NCBI RefSeq assembly: GCF_036227225.1
Contig: NZ_CP109444.1
Coordinates: 682,001 to 746,000, forward strand
DNA from: Streptomyces sp. NBC_01478
Lineage (GTDB): Bacteria; Actinomycetota; Actinomycetes; Streptomycetales; Streptomycetaceae
DNA: 64,000 nucleotides
Direction: 5' to 3'
Part shown: positions 24,281 to 32,415 of the stretch, piece by piece
Layout of the letters: each line of letters begins with the position of its first letter
How positions within the stretch are numbered: the first letter of the stretch is position 1
Notes under the pieces: generated by a model
Database searches by the model: none
What the model saw: only the letters and a program-made list of their open reading frames with translations
What the model was told of the DNA's origin: nothing
Translations under genes and position numbers: made by a program

Positions 24281-24844
24281 ATGCGGCAGTTGAGTGACCT
24301 CTTCCGCAATTTCATGCAGCTCGGATACGTGACGGACGACATCGACGCCGCCGCCGCGTTCCTGGAGTCGAGGCTGGGGACGGTCCGGTGCGTCAAGCAC
24401 TTCAAGTCCTCGCTGGGCGGCGGCCTGCCCCCCGCCGGTGCCGACGACCCGCGCGGCACCTTCGTCGTGGTGGACGGTGTGCCCGCCGACGAGTGGGTCA
24501 TCGATGTCGCCCTGGTCAACGCCGGTCCGACCAACCTGGAGATCATCCGCCCGGTCGGCGGCGCGGTCGACCTCTATCGCGGCGCCGTCAGGCCCGGCGA
24601 ACCGGCGACGCTGCATCATCTGGGCTTCCGCGTCGACGACTTCGACGAGGCGTCCGCGATCGTCGCCGCGAGCGGCAGGTCGTGGAAGCAGTACGGGGAC
24701 AGCGGCGCCATCCGCTTCGGATACCTCGACATGACAGCCGAGCTGGGCCACTTCGTCGAGGTCATGGAGCTCGACGAGGAGGCCGCCCAGGGGTTCGCGC
24801 ACCTCGAGGCGGCGTCGAACGCGGGCCGGAACCGAGTGCACTGA
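24281..24844 (+). CDS. VOC family (glyoxalase-like) protein
   Basis: The 187-residue protein has paired beta-alpha-beta-beta-beta modules of the vicinal oxygen chelate fold: FMQLGYVTDDIDAAAAFLES at the start and TLHHLGFRVDDFDEASAIVA in the second module, with metal-ligand candidates in LHHLGF and LGHFVEVMEL. Such proteins are ring-cleavage dioxygenases, epimerases or isomerases. It lies 77 bp before the KstD-like gene and is the first gene of the catabolic island. The reaction is unassigned. Confidence 0.8.
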   Translation: MRQLSDLFRNFMQLGYVTDDIDAAAAFLESRLGTVRCVKHFKSSLGGGLPPAGADDPRGTFVVVDGVPADEWVIDVALVNAGPTNLEIIRPVGGAVDLYRGAVRPGEPATLHHLGFRVDDFDEASAIVAASGRSWKQYGDSGAIRFGYLDMTAELGHFVEVMELDEEAAQGFAHLEAASNAGRNRVH

Positions 24845-24921
24845 TTCGTTCGGCACGGCCCGCCTCCGCAGGAGTCGGCCCGTGTCCATCCCCTGCTCGA
24901 CACCTGGTGAGAGGAACCGTC

Positions 24922-26511
24922 ATGAGCGGCGCAGGCAAGGCTGATTCCTACGATGTCATCGTCGTCGGCTCGGGCGCGGGGCTGGTCGGCGCGTACGCCG
25001 CGGCCTCCCGTGGGCTGCGCACGCTGGTCATCGAGAAGACGGAGTACGTCGGCGGGACCACGGCCTATTCGGGCGCCGGGATCTGGCTCCCCGGCAACGC
25101 GGCCGAGCAGCGGGCCGGCGTCGAGGACGGCCCCGACCTCGCACGCCCCTACCTGGACGCGATCGTCGGCGACGACTCACCGGCCGCACTGCGGGAGGCC
25201 TTCCTCCAGGTGGGGTCCACCCTGATCGACGAGTTGGAGAGGAACCCTCGGTTCGGCCGGTTCTTCTGGCAGGGCGTGCCCGACTACTTCGCCGGCCGGC
25301 CCGGCAGCCTGCCCCAGGGCCGCACGATCTTCCCCGAGAACCTCGACCGCTCCGAACTCGGCGAGCTGGAACCGCTGGTGCGCAGGCCGCTGTGGACGGA
25401 GCGCTGGGGAGTGGAGGTCCCGTCGGAGATGATCGGCGGGCAGGCCCTCATCGGCCGTGCGCTGCTCGCGTTCGTGGAGACCGGCAACGGGACCGTGCGC
25501 ACGAACACCGCTCTGGAGCGCCTGATCGTCGAGGACGGTGCGGTCGTCGGGGTCGAGGCCCTGAGCGAGGGCGAGCCGGTGACGTTCCGCGCCGAACGGG
25601 GCGTACTCCTGGCCGCCGGTGGTTACGAGCGCAACGGCGCGCTGCGTGAACGCTTCCAGCCCGGGGTCACCGACGAGTGGACCCAGGGCTGCGAGGGCAA
25701 CACCGGCGACGCCCTGACCGCGGGCATCGACATCGGCGCCGCGACCGACCTGCTCGACGAGTCGTGGTACGCGCCGGGCCTCGTCGTACCCGACACCCGC
25801 CCGGTGTTCTACACATCGGTCTGGAGCGGCATCTGGGTCAACGCCGCCGGACAGCGCTACATGAACGAGCGTCTCCCCTACGACCGCGCCGGTCACGAGA
25901 TGCTCAAGGCGCACCGGTCCTCGCACGTGTCGCATCTGCCCACGCACTGGGTGTTCGACCAGCGCCAGCTCGACAACAGGCGGGCGTTCGCCGGGCTGCC
26001 GGTCGCGCCGCAGGTGCCCGGCTGGTTCGACGTCGAGAAGTTCCTCGCCGCGGGTGTCCTGAAGCGGGCCGACACGCTGGAGGAACTGGCGGAGCTGATC
26101 GGCTTGCCCAAGGGTGCGCTCACCGAGAGCGTCGAGCAGTTCAACGGGTACGCCCGCAATGGCAAGGACGAGCAGTTCGGCCGCGGGGAGGATCCCTGGG
26201 ACCTGATGATCACGCACATGGCGGGGGCGCACACCGACGGGCCCAACCCCTGCCTGGGCGTGATCGACAAAGCGCCGTTCTACGCGGCCACGATCGTGCT
26301 GTCCGACCTGGGCACCAAGGGAGGCCTGAAGACGGACGAGCACGCGCGCGTGCTGCGGCCCGACGGTTCGGTGATCTCCGGTCTGTACGCGTCGGGGAAC
26401 ACGATGGCGCCGATGTCCGGCCGGATCTACCCGGGCGCGGGCGGTCCCGTGGGGTCGTCGATGGCGTTCTCCTACATCGCCGCCGTCGACATGGCCGACG
26501 AGGACCGCTAG
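24922..26511 (+). CDS. KstD-like FAD-dependent dehydrogenase
   Basis: This 529-residue flavoprotein is of the fumarate reductase / 3-ketosteroid-delta1-dehydrogenase family. It shows the FAD fold YDVIVVGSGAGLVGAYAAAS, the KstD-type GGTTAYSGAGIWLPGN, and the C-terminal GLYASGNTMAPMSGRIYPGAGG with a Tyr-Pro-Gly matching the catalytic C-terminal tyrosine region. It probably introduces a double bond next to a ring ketone. A steroid substrate is not proven, since other ketosteroid genes are absent from the window. RBS GAGAGGAACC precedes ATG 24922. Confidence 0.82.
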   Translation: MSGAGKADSYDVIVVGSGAGLVGAYAAASRGLRTLVIEKTEYVGGTTAYSGAGIWLPGNAAEQRAGVEDGPDLARPYLDAIVGDDSPAALREAFLQVGSTLIDELERNPRFGRFFWQGVPDYFAGRPGSLPQGRTIFPENLDRSELGELEPLVRRPLWTERWGVEVPSEMIGGQALIGRALLAFVETGNGTVRTNTALERLIVEDGAVVGVEALSEGEPVTFRAERGVLLAAGGYERNGALRERFQPGVTDEWTQGCEGNTGDALTAGIDIGAATDLLDESWYAPGLVVPDTRPVFYTSVWSGIWVNAAGQRYMNERLPYDRAGHEMLKAHRSSHVSHLPTHWVFDQRQLDNRRAFAGLPVAPQVPGWFDVEKFLAAGVLKRADTLEELAELIGLPKGALTESVEQFNGYARNGKDEQFGRGEDPWDLMITHMAGAHTDGPNPCLGVIDKAPFYAATIVLSDLGTKGGLKTDEHARVLRPDGSVISGLYASGNTMAPMSGRIYPGAGGPVGSSMAFSYIAAVDMADEDR

Positions 26512-26529
26512 CCACGAGTCGCATGCCCA

Positions 26530-26564
26530 ACTCCCTCCCGAGGACGGTCTCTTCGAGAGGGAGT
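26530..26564. terminator. Bidirectional hairpin between convergent genes
   Basis: ACTCCCTC (26530-26537) pairs with GAGGGAGT (26557-26564), with an inner TCTC/GAGA alternative. It sits between the KstD-like gene and the opposing ferredoxin reductase gene, the expected place for a shared terminator. Confidence 0.6.
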
Positions 26565-26571
26565 CGGACGC

Positions 26572-27555
26572 TCAGGCGGACTCGGTCGAGTGGCCGGGGA
26601 ACAGGGACAGCGCGGGGTCCAGGGCGACGGCGGCGTTGTTGACCGCGGTCGCCACCTCCCCGAAGCCGACGGACATCAGCCGGACCTTGCCGGGGTACGC
26701 GGTGACGTCGCCGGCGGCGTAGACCCGGTCGACCGTGGTGCGCATCCTGGTGTCGACGACGATCGTGCGCCGCTCCAGTCGGACGCCCCAGTCGGCCAGT
26801 GGTCCGAGGTTGCTGATGAAGCCGAGGGCGGCCACGACCGCGTCCACCTTCAGCACCCGGGGCTCTTCCTCCCCGTCGACCTTCAGGTGCGCCTGGCGCA
26901 GCAGTTCGTCGCCGGTGAGGGTCGCCACCTGGGCGTTGGTGACGATGTCGACGCCGCACGCGTGCAGTTCGCGCACGCTCGCCGCGTGGGCCCGGAACGT
27001 GCCGCGCCGGTGCACGAGGGTCACCGAGCGGGCGATCGGGTGCAGGGCGAGGGCCCAGTCGACGGCGCTGTCCCCGCCGCCGACGACGAGGACGTCACGG
27101 TCGGCGTGCTCGGCCGGGTCCGGGACGAAGTAGGTCAGCCCACGGCCGAGGAACTCCTCCCCGGCCGGGAGGGTGCGCGGGGTGAACGTGCCGATCCCGG
27201 CGGTCAGTACGACCGCTCCGGCGTCGACGGTGGTGCCGTCGGAGAGGGTGACCTGGGGGCGTCCGTCGGGTGTGTGGGTGAGGTCGACGGCCTGGCGGCC
27301 GAGGAGGTAGGCCGGGTCGTACGCGTCGGCCTGGTCCTTGAGGGCGGTGACGACGTCGCGGCCGCGGGTGCCGGGGACGGCGGCGATGTCGCGGATCTCC
27401 TTCTCCGGGTAGAGCGCGGTGATCTGGCCGCCGCACTGCGGCAACGCGTCGACCAGGACGGTCCGCAGTCCGCGGAAGCCCGCGCAGTAGGCGCCGTAGA
27501 GCCCGATCGGGCCGGCGCCGACGATGAGGATGTCTGTGGTCACGGTCTCGGCCAC
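26572..27555 (-). CDS. Ferredoxin-NADP+ reductase (thioredoxin reductase-like)
   Basis: The 327-residue flavoprotein has an FAD fold ILIVGAGPIGLYGAYCAG, PQCGGQITALYPEKEI, and an NADP fold VLVVGGGDSAVDWALAL, ending VYAAGDVTAYPGKVRLMSVG. There is no CxxC redox pair, so it is the YumC-type ferredoxin-NADP+ reductase rather than a thioredoxin reductase. It would supply electrons to the ferredoxin encoded divergently at 27825 and on to the Rieske oxygenase. The whole electron chain for the oxygenase is thus present in 3 kb. Confidence 0.9.
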   Translation of the reverse strand: MAETVTTDILIVGAGPIGLYGAYCAGFRGLRTVLVDALPQCGGQITALYPEKEIRDIAAVPGTRGRDVVTALKDQADAYDPAYLLGRQAVDLTHTPDGRPQVTLSDGTTVDAGAVVLTAGIGTFTPRTLPAGEEFLGRGLTYFVPDPAEHADRDVLVVGGGDSAVDWALALHPIARSVTLVHRRGTFRAHAASVRELHACGVDIVTNAQVATLTGDELLRQAHLKVDGEEEPRVLKVDAVVAALGFISNLGPLADWGVRLERRTIVVDTRMRTTVDRVYAAGDVTAYPGKVRLMSVGFGEVATAVNNAAVALDPALSLFPGHSTESA

Positions 27556-27755
27556 GGGCCGACCTCCTGGGGAGAGTGGATGGGGGCGCCCCGCCGACGG
27601 CGGACATTCGTGCCGCGAAGAAGGCCGTGGCCGGCGCCCGTGGCGTCACACGGCGTCGGAGGCCGTCGGCCGGCCGAGTGTAGGGCGGCTCCGGACAGGG
27701 CCGTCGGCTCCGGTCCCGGCTGATGGGACCGCCGGTGGACGGCCCCGGACGCCGC

Positions 27756-27773
27756 GTGGAGAGTCGTCTCCAC
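27756..27773. promoter_or_regulatory. Inverted repeat before the ferredoxin gene
   Basis: GTGGAGA-GTCG-TCTCCAC is a perfect 7-bp-arm dyad in the 269-bp spacer between the divergent reductase and ferredoxin genes, about 50 bp before the ferredoxin start. It could be an operator shared by both. The rest of the spacer shows nothing recognisable. Confidence 0.4.
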
Positions 27774-27824
27774 CGCCACCGCGATGACGGCACGGCGTCC
27801 ACAGGGACAAGGAGGGCGACACTC

Positions 27825-28106
27825 GTGAGCGATGAGGTGCGGGTGTGGATCGATCAGAAACTGTGCACGGGGGACGGTCTGTGCACCCAATACGCCCCCG
27901 CTGTCTTCGAGTTCGGCGACGACGGACTGGCCTACGTCAAGAACGGCGAGGACGGGGAACTGCTGACGCCCGAGGGCGCGCAGGCCGATGTGGCGGAGCG
28001 GCTGCGTCTGGATGTGATCGACGCCGCCGACGAGTGCCCGGGCAACTGCATCCACGTGGTGCGGAGCGCCGACGGGACCGAGGTCGCCGGGCCCGACGCC
28101 GGCTGA
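27825..28106 (+). CDS. Small ferredoxin
   Basis: The 93-residue ferredoxin has C14-x5-C20 (KLCTGDGLC) and a distal C71-P with an extra C75 (ECPGNCI). Asp17 occupies the place of a fourth N-terminal Cys, which suggests a [3Fe-4S] cluster as in P450 and Rieske partner ferredoxins. GTG 27825 is preceded by AAGGAGG. It is 58 bp from the Rieske oxygenase gene in the same direction and is its likely electron donor. Confidence 0.9.
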   Translation: MSDEVRVWIDQKLCTGDGLCTQYAPAVFEFGDDGLAYVKNGEDGELLTPEGAQADVAERLRLDVIDAADECPGNCIHVVRSADGTEVAGPDAG

Positions 28107-28164
28107 CCTCACCTTGCGGCCGCCTGAAGCCGTACCCGTATGTCGAGTGGAGGAGTGGTTTTCG

Positions 28165-29592
28165 GTGTCTGCAGTGGTTGAGCCCCAAGTGGACCGTCGA
28201 GTCCCGTGGTTCGAGGGCGATGTGCCCGCCGAGAAGGTCCCGGAGAAGTACCGGCTTTCGCGTGCGTTCGTGCCCAAGGGCCGTTATCTGGACCCCGAGT
28301 TCCTCAAGCTGGAACTGGACAAGGTGTTCACGCGGACCTGGTTGCTGGCCTGCCGTCTGGAGGAACTGCCGGGTGTCGGGTGTTTCGTCGAGTACGAGAT
28401 CGGCGGTCACTCGATCCTGATCGTGCGCGAGGGCAAGGACTCGATCCGCGCCTACTTCAACGCGTGCCGGCATCGCGGTACGCGGCTGGCCCGGGGCCGG
28501 GGCCGGGTCGGTTCGCTCATCTGCCCCTTCCACGGCTGGCGTTGGAACCTGGACGGCTCCATCAGGCTGGTGCTGGACCGTGAGGAGTTCGTGCCGCGCT
28601 CGGACGACGACCTGGGCCTGGTGCGGGTACGGGCGGAGCAGTGGGGCGGGTTCGTGTTCATCAACATGGACCCCGAGGCGAAACCACTCCTCGAATATCT
28701 CGACCCGATCCCGCGGATCTTCGCGCCGTTCCAGTTCGAGAACATGCGGTACCGGTGGCACAAGAGCGTGCTGCTGCCGTGCAACTGGAAGACCGCGCTG
28801 GACGGATTCCTAGAGGCGTATCACGTGGCGGGAACGCATCCGCAGCTCTACCGCTTCGACAAGTCGAACACCAACATCGCCTCGATGAAGGAACTCGAGA
28901 ACCGGATGTGGGCACCGACGACCGTGTACGAGCGGCACGCGCACTATTCGAGTGTCGGCCCGAAGAAGAAGGACACCGCCAAGGACCCGGCCAACCGGGG
29001 CACGGGGGGCGTGACCGACGAGCGGCTCAGTGTCGCGCTGAGCGTGCAGTACATCGCCGACGACATGCGCGGTCTGGAGAACGAGCGGAGCTGGCGGGCC
29101 GCCGAGGCGCTGAAGACCGCCGAGGTGCCGGAGGGGATGACCGCCGGTCAGTACTACCTCCGGCTCTACAAGGAGTTGTCGCTCGCCGAGGGCTACGACT
29201 GGCCGGAGATCACGCCCCAGCAGTGGGCGGAGGCGGGTACGGCGTGGAACGTGTTCCCGAACACGATCCTGCTGCCCAACCAGGGTTCGGTGTTCGGCTA
29301 CCGGGCGCGGCCCGACGGACTCGACCCGGACAGTTGCCTCTTCGAGATCTTCAGCCTGGACCAGGTGCCCGTCGCCGACTACGGCAAGAAGCGGGACTTC
29401 CAGCCCCAGTTCTTCGAGGACTTCCGTGAGGCCGACCTCGGCGAGATCTTCACGCAGGACCTGATGAACGCCAAGGAGGTGACCGTGGGCATGCACTCCC
29501 CCAGCTTCGACGGGCACCGGCTGAGCGAGGAGCAGGAGATGACCATCTACAACCATCACCGGGTGGCCGACCGGTTCCTCTGGACGGACTGA
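28165..29592 (+). CDS. Rieske ring-hydroxylating oxygenase, alpha subunit
   Basis: The 475-residue protein carries a Rieske centre C101-x-H103 ... C120-x2-H123 (CRHRG and CPFHGWRW) and the mononuclear iron site around EAYHVAGTHP, with the bridging Asp region in ALDGFLEAYH. It is a terminal oxygenase that hydroxylates a ring or oxidises a side chain with electrons from the neighbouring ferredoxin and reductase. No separate beta subunit was found, as in homotrimeric types. GTG 28165 has GGAGGAG nine bases upstream, better supported than TTG 28114. Confidence 0.92.
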   Translation: MSAVVEPQVDRRVPWFEGDVPAEKVPEKYRLSRAFVPKGRYLDPEFLKLELDKVFTRTWLLACRLEELPGVGCFVEYEIGGHSILIVREGKDSIRAYFNACRHRGTRLARGRGRVGSLICPFHGWRWNLDGSIRLVLDREEFVPRSDDDLGLVRVRAEQWGGFVFINMDPEAKPLLEYLDPIPRIFAPFQFENMRYRWHKSVLLPCNWKTALDGFLEAYHVAGTHPQLYRFDKSNTNIASMKELENRMWAPTTVYERHAHYSSVGPKKKDTAKDPANRGTGGVTDERLSVALSVQYIADDMRGLENERSWRAAEALKTAEVPEGMTAGQYYLRLYKELSLAEGYDWPEITPQQWAEAGTAWNVFPNTILLPNQGSVFGYRARPDGLDPDSCLFEIFSLDQVPVADYGKKRDFQPQFFEDFREADLGEIFTQDLMNAKEVTVGMHSPSFDGHRLSEEQEMTIYNHHRVADRFLWTD

Positions 29593-29614
29593 TCCGCCCG
29601 ACGCCCGATCCGTG

Positions 29615-29649
29615 GTCCCGGCCCCCAGGGGCCGGGACACGATCGTGTC
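29615..29649. terminator. GC hairpin plus overlapping palindrome between convergent genes
   Basis: GTCCCGGCCCC (29615-29625) and GGGGCCGGGAC (29628-29638) form an 11-bp perfect stem. A second palindrome GACACGATCGTGTC follows at 29636-29649. They separate the Rieske gene from the opposing cupin gene and probably end both transcripts. Confidence 0.65.
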
Positions 29650-29655
29650 GGCGTC

Positions 29656-30126
29656 CTACCGCCGGACCCAGCCGACGTCGTGCCAGTACGTCTCCAGCTC
29701 CCGCACCGGCTTGGGCCAGGTCTCGATGTAGGTGACCCCCTCGGGTCCCGCCGTCATCGTGTACGGCGTGCCGGCCCGGCTGAGGAAGACGTCCCCAGGC
29801 CCCACCCGCACGGTCTGCGGTTCGCCCGACTCGTAGTGCTCGATGTGGTACTCGCCGGCGAAGACGAAGAGCATCTCGTCGACGTTGTGGTGGTGCCGGG
29901 GCACCGTGAAGTCCGGCCGCACGCGCAGCGGGTTGCGGTTGAAGCGGGCTACGTCGATCGGCTTCGTGGTCACCCACATCGCCCCGTCGAACGTCGCCGC
30001 GAAGTCCACGGGCGCGTCCCGCAGCAGGCCGCCGTCGTTCCAGAAGTACTGGGGATGGCCCTGCTGCTCCAGGCCCATGGGAACCCAGTCCGCGTCTTCC
30101 ACCAGATCACCGAAGGTAAGAGTCAC
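29656..30126 (-). CDS. Cupin protein, copy 1
   Basis: This 156-residue cupin has the metal motif VPRHHHNVDEMLFVFAGEY, giving His and Glu ligands, and a conserved tail AGTPYTMTAGPEGVTY then LETYWHDVGW. More than half of its positions match the cupin encoded divergently at 30264, so the two are paralogues from a duplication. GTG 30126 was chosen because its first residues align with the paralogue's Met; GTG 30153 is possible. The function may be an oxygenase or isomerase acting on products of the adjacent Rieske enzyme. Confidence 0.82.
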   Translation of the reverse strand: MTLTFGDLVEDADWVPMGLEQQGHPQYFWNDGGLLRDAPVDFAATFDGAMWVTTKPIDVARFNRNPLRVRPDFTVPRHHHNVDEMLFVFAGEYHIEHYESGEPQTVRVGPGDVFLSRAGTPYTMTAGPEGVTYIETWPKPVRELETYWHDVGWVRR

Positions 30127-30263
30127 GCGGCGACCGTATGCGCGGCCCGACACGGTGTCGCCGGTAGGTTCCGCTCATCGGGACCCGTCCGGCGGGAGCT
30201 GCCCGGTCCCGGCCAACGGGATTCACGCATGACACGTCCCAACCCGGTCCCCACTATCGGGGC

Positions 30264-30731
30264 ATGGGAATCGAGTTCTTCAATCTGCTGTCGGACGAGG
30301 GCTGGATCGAGCTGCCGGTCGACCAGTCCGCTCCCACGTACCTGTGGAGCGAGGGCGGACTCCTGGCCGATGCGCCGGTCGACATGGAGCAGACCTTCAA
30401 AGGGAACATGTGGTGGTCGACGAAGGTGGACCCGTCGTTCAACCTGAACGGGCTGCGGTGCGCACCGGACTTCGCGGTCCCCCGCCACCATCACAACCTC
30501 GACGAGTTGATCATCGTCTTCGGCGGTGAGTTCCATGTCGCCTGGGGCAAGGACGGGGAAGAGGGCAGCCGGACCATCGGTCCGGGCGAGTTCTGGATCA
30601 GCAAGGCAGGAACTCCCTATCTCATGACGGCCGGACCCGAGGGCGTCACCTACGTCGAGACCTGGCCCGAGCCGATGGAGAACCTTGAGACGTACTGGCA
30701 CGACGCGGGCTGGGTACACCGCGGCCACTGA
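30264..30731 (+). CDS. Cupin protein, copy 2
   Basis: The 155-residue paralogue of the protein at 29656 has the same metal motif (VPRHHHNLDELIIVFGGEF) and the same tail (AGTPYLMTAGPEGVTYVETW). The two genes are head to head over 137 bp, so they are co-regulated rather than cotranscribed. They may form a heteromer or act on related substrates. A strong hairpin follows the stop. Confidence 0.82.
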   Translation: MGIEFFNLLSDEGWIELPVDQSAPTYLWSEGGLLADAPVDMEQTFKGNMWWSTKVDPSFNLNGLRCAPDFAVPRHHHNLDELIIVFGGEFHVAWGKDGEEGSRTIGPGEFWISKAGTPYLMTAGPEGVTYVETWPEPMENLETYWHDAGWVHRGH

Positions 30732-30749
30732 CCAGCCTGCTCCCATATT

Positions 30750-30790
30750 TCGGCCCCTCATTCCAGGCGTCACACCGGAAGAGGGGCCGA
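30750..30790 (+). terminator. Terminator after cupin copy 2
   Basis: TCGGCCCCTC (30750-30759) pairs with GAGGGGCCGA (30781-30790). An inner TTCC/GGAA extends the stem by four pairs across one bulged A. It is placed 19 bp past the cupin stop. Confidence 0.7.
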
Positions 30791-31110
30791 CTGCATGGAC
30801 AAGTCCCGCACGACCCATTCCAGCGTGACGCAATTACGTATACTCTTCTTGCTTGCGGCCGCTCCTTGCGGGGATCGGCTGTCCCTCTCCCCGTAGCGGA
30901 GCAGGGTCCGTCTCGTCGCCGGTCGTGGAACCTCGGCAAGCCCTCGGCACGCCGGCCGGCATGGTCTGCCGCGGCGCCCGGCCCTCGTGCCGTTCGACCT
31001 CCACTCGCGGCTCTCTCTTCACTTTCTCGGACGGCAGCGTCGCCGCACGGCGCCACCGGTCGCTGATCGCAGCGAGTGCCGGGCACTCGCGGACACGTTG
31101 GGACACAGAC
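30791..31110 (+). other. Promoter region of the branched-chain-type ABC operon
   Basis: This 320-bp gap holds no convincing gene. A TATACT hexamer at 30839-30844 lies in an unusually AT-rich patch and could be a -10 element, though no good -35 is spaced before it. The remainder is a long 5' untranslated region or an unrecognised regulatory segment. Confidence 0.35.
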
Positions 31111-32385
31111 ATGATCGAGTCGGTCGGACGAGCCATCTCCTCACCCAGGTCACGCGCGTCGGTCGCGCTGGTGTCGGCCGCGGTCCTGCTCGCGGGATGC
31201 GGCAGCGGCGGTGACGGCGCCACCACCGCCGCGGACAGCACGAAAGTCCCGGCCGCGCTGGCGAGCGCCTTCCCCGGGAAGAAGGCCACCGGCGCACCGG
31301 TCAGGATCGGCCTCATCACCAACGAGGGCGGCTCCGCGATCAGTCAGCCCGAGACCAGGGAAGCCGCCCAGGCTGCCATGAAATACGCCAACGCCAACCT
31401 CGGCGGCATCGCGGGCAGGCCGATCGAGTTCGTGATCTGCAAGACCAAGGAGGAACCGGCGACGGCGCGGGACTGCGCGAACCGGATGGTCGAGCAGAAG
31501 GTCGACGCGGTGGTCCTGACCAGCAGTGGCCTCGGCGACTCCATGGTGCCGATCGTCACCCAGGCCGGCATCCCCTGGACCACCGCCATCGCGGCGAGCA
31601 ACTCCGAGGGCACCACCGCCAACGCCTTCTCCTGGACGGGCGGTTTCCCGACGACCATGACGTCGATGGCCAAGTACGCGCAGGACAAGGGCTACAAGAA
31701 GGTCGCCGCGTTCGTGATCGACGCGCCGGCCGCGGTCAGCGGCATCGAGGCCATCGGCAAGCCGGTCTTCGCCAAGGCGGGAATCGGCCTGCAGATCGTG
31801 ACGGTGGCCGCCGGCACACCGGACGCGTCCCCGCAGGTGAGCGCCGCGCTCCGGAAGAAGCCCGATGCCGTCGCCGTCGTGGCGGATCCGACGGTGTGCA
31901 CCTCGGTGCTCCAGGCGATGGGCACGCTCGGCGCCGGCATCGCCCGGATGACCGTCCAGTCGTGCGTGTCCCCCGAGGTCGTCGAGGCCGTGGGCGCGGG
32001 CATGGACGGCGTGCAGGTCTTCAGCAGTTTCGACGTGGCCGGCGACGACTTCGAGGCCCGGCTCTACCGGCAGGTGATGAAGGAGTACAGCCCCGACACC
32101 TCGGCCACGGGATACGCGGCGATCGGCTACCAGGGCGTGCTCGCCCTGGTGCGCGCGCTGCACGGCCTGACGGGCACGGTCACCCCCAAGACGATCACCG
32201 CGGCGCTGCACTCGGCGAAGGACGTCGTCCTGCCCGCCGGTCACGGCATCACGTTCACCTGCGACTCCAAGGCGGTACCGGGGCTGCCCGCCGCCTGCTC
32301 GGCGAAGGAGGTCACCGGCACGGTGTCCGACGGCAAGGTGGGGCAGATCCGGGTCGTCGATCCCAGTCCGTTGTTCGCACGGTAG
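31111..32385 (+). CDS. Branched-chain-type ABC transporter substrate-binding lipoprotein
   Basis: The 424-residue protein has a signal peptide ending in lipobox LAGC (Cys30). The mature part is a periplasmic-binding protein of the Leu/Ile/Val family, with VRIGLITNEGG and the hinge-region ATARDCANRMVEQKVDAVV. This family also binds aromatic acids, urea and bile-acid-like ligands, which would fit the flanking catabolic genes better than amino acids. It is the first gene of a three-gene transport operon. Confidence 0.9.
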   Translation: MIESVGRAISSPRSRASVALVSAAVLLAGCGSGGDGATTAADSTKVPAALASAFPGKKATGAPVRIGLITNEGGSAISQPETREAAQAAMKYANANLGGIAGRPIEFVICKTKEEPATARDCANRMVEQKVDAVVLTSSGLGDSMVPIVTQAGIPWTTAIAASNSEGTTANAFSWTGGFPTTMTSMAKYAQDKGYKKVAAFVIDAPAAVSGIEAIGKPVFAKAGIGLQIVTVAAGTPDASPQVSAALRKKPDAVAVVADPTVCTSVLQAMGTLGAGIARMTVQSCVSPEVVEAVGAGMDGVQVFSSFDVAGDDFEARLYRQVMKEYSPDTSATGYAAIGYQGVLALVRALHGLTGTVTPKTITAALHSAKDVVLPAGHGITFTCDSKAVPGLPAACSAKEVTGTVSDGKVGQIRVVDPSPLFAR

Positions 32386-32415
32386 TCGCAGCAGCCGGAA
32401 GGGACGGTCTCGCCG

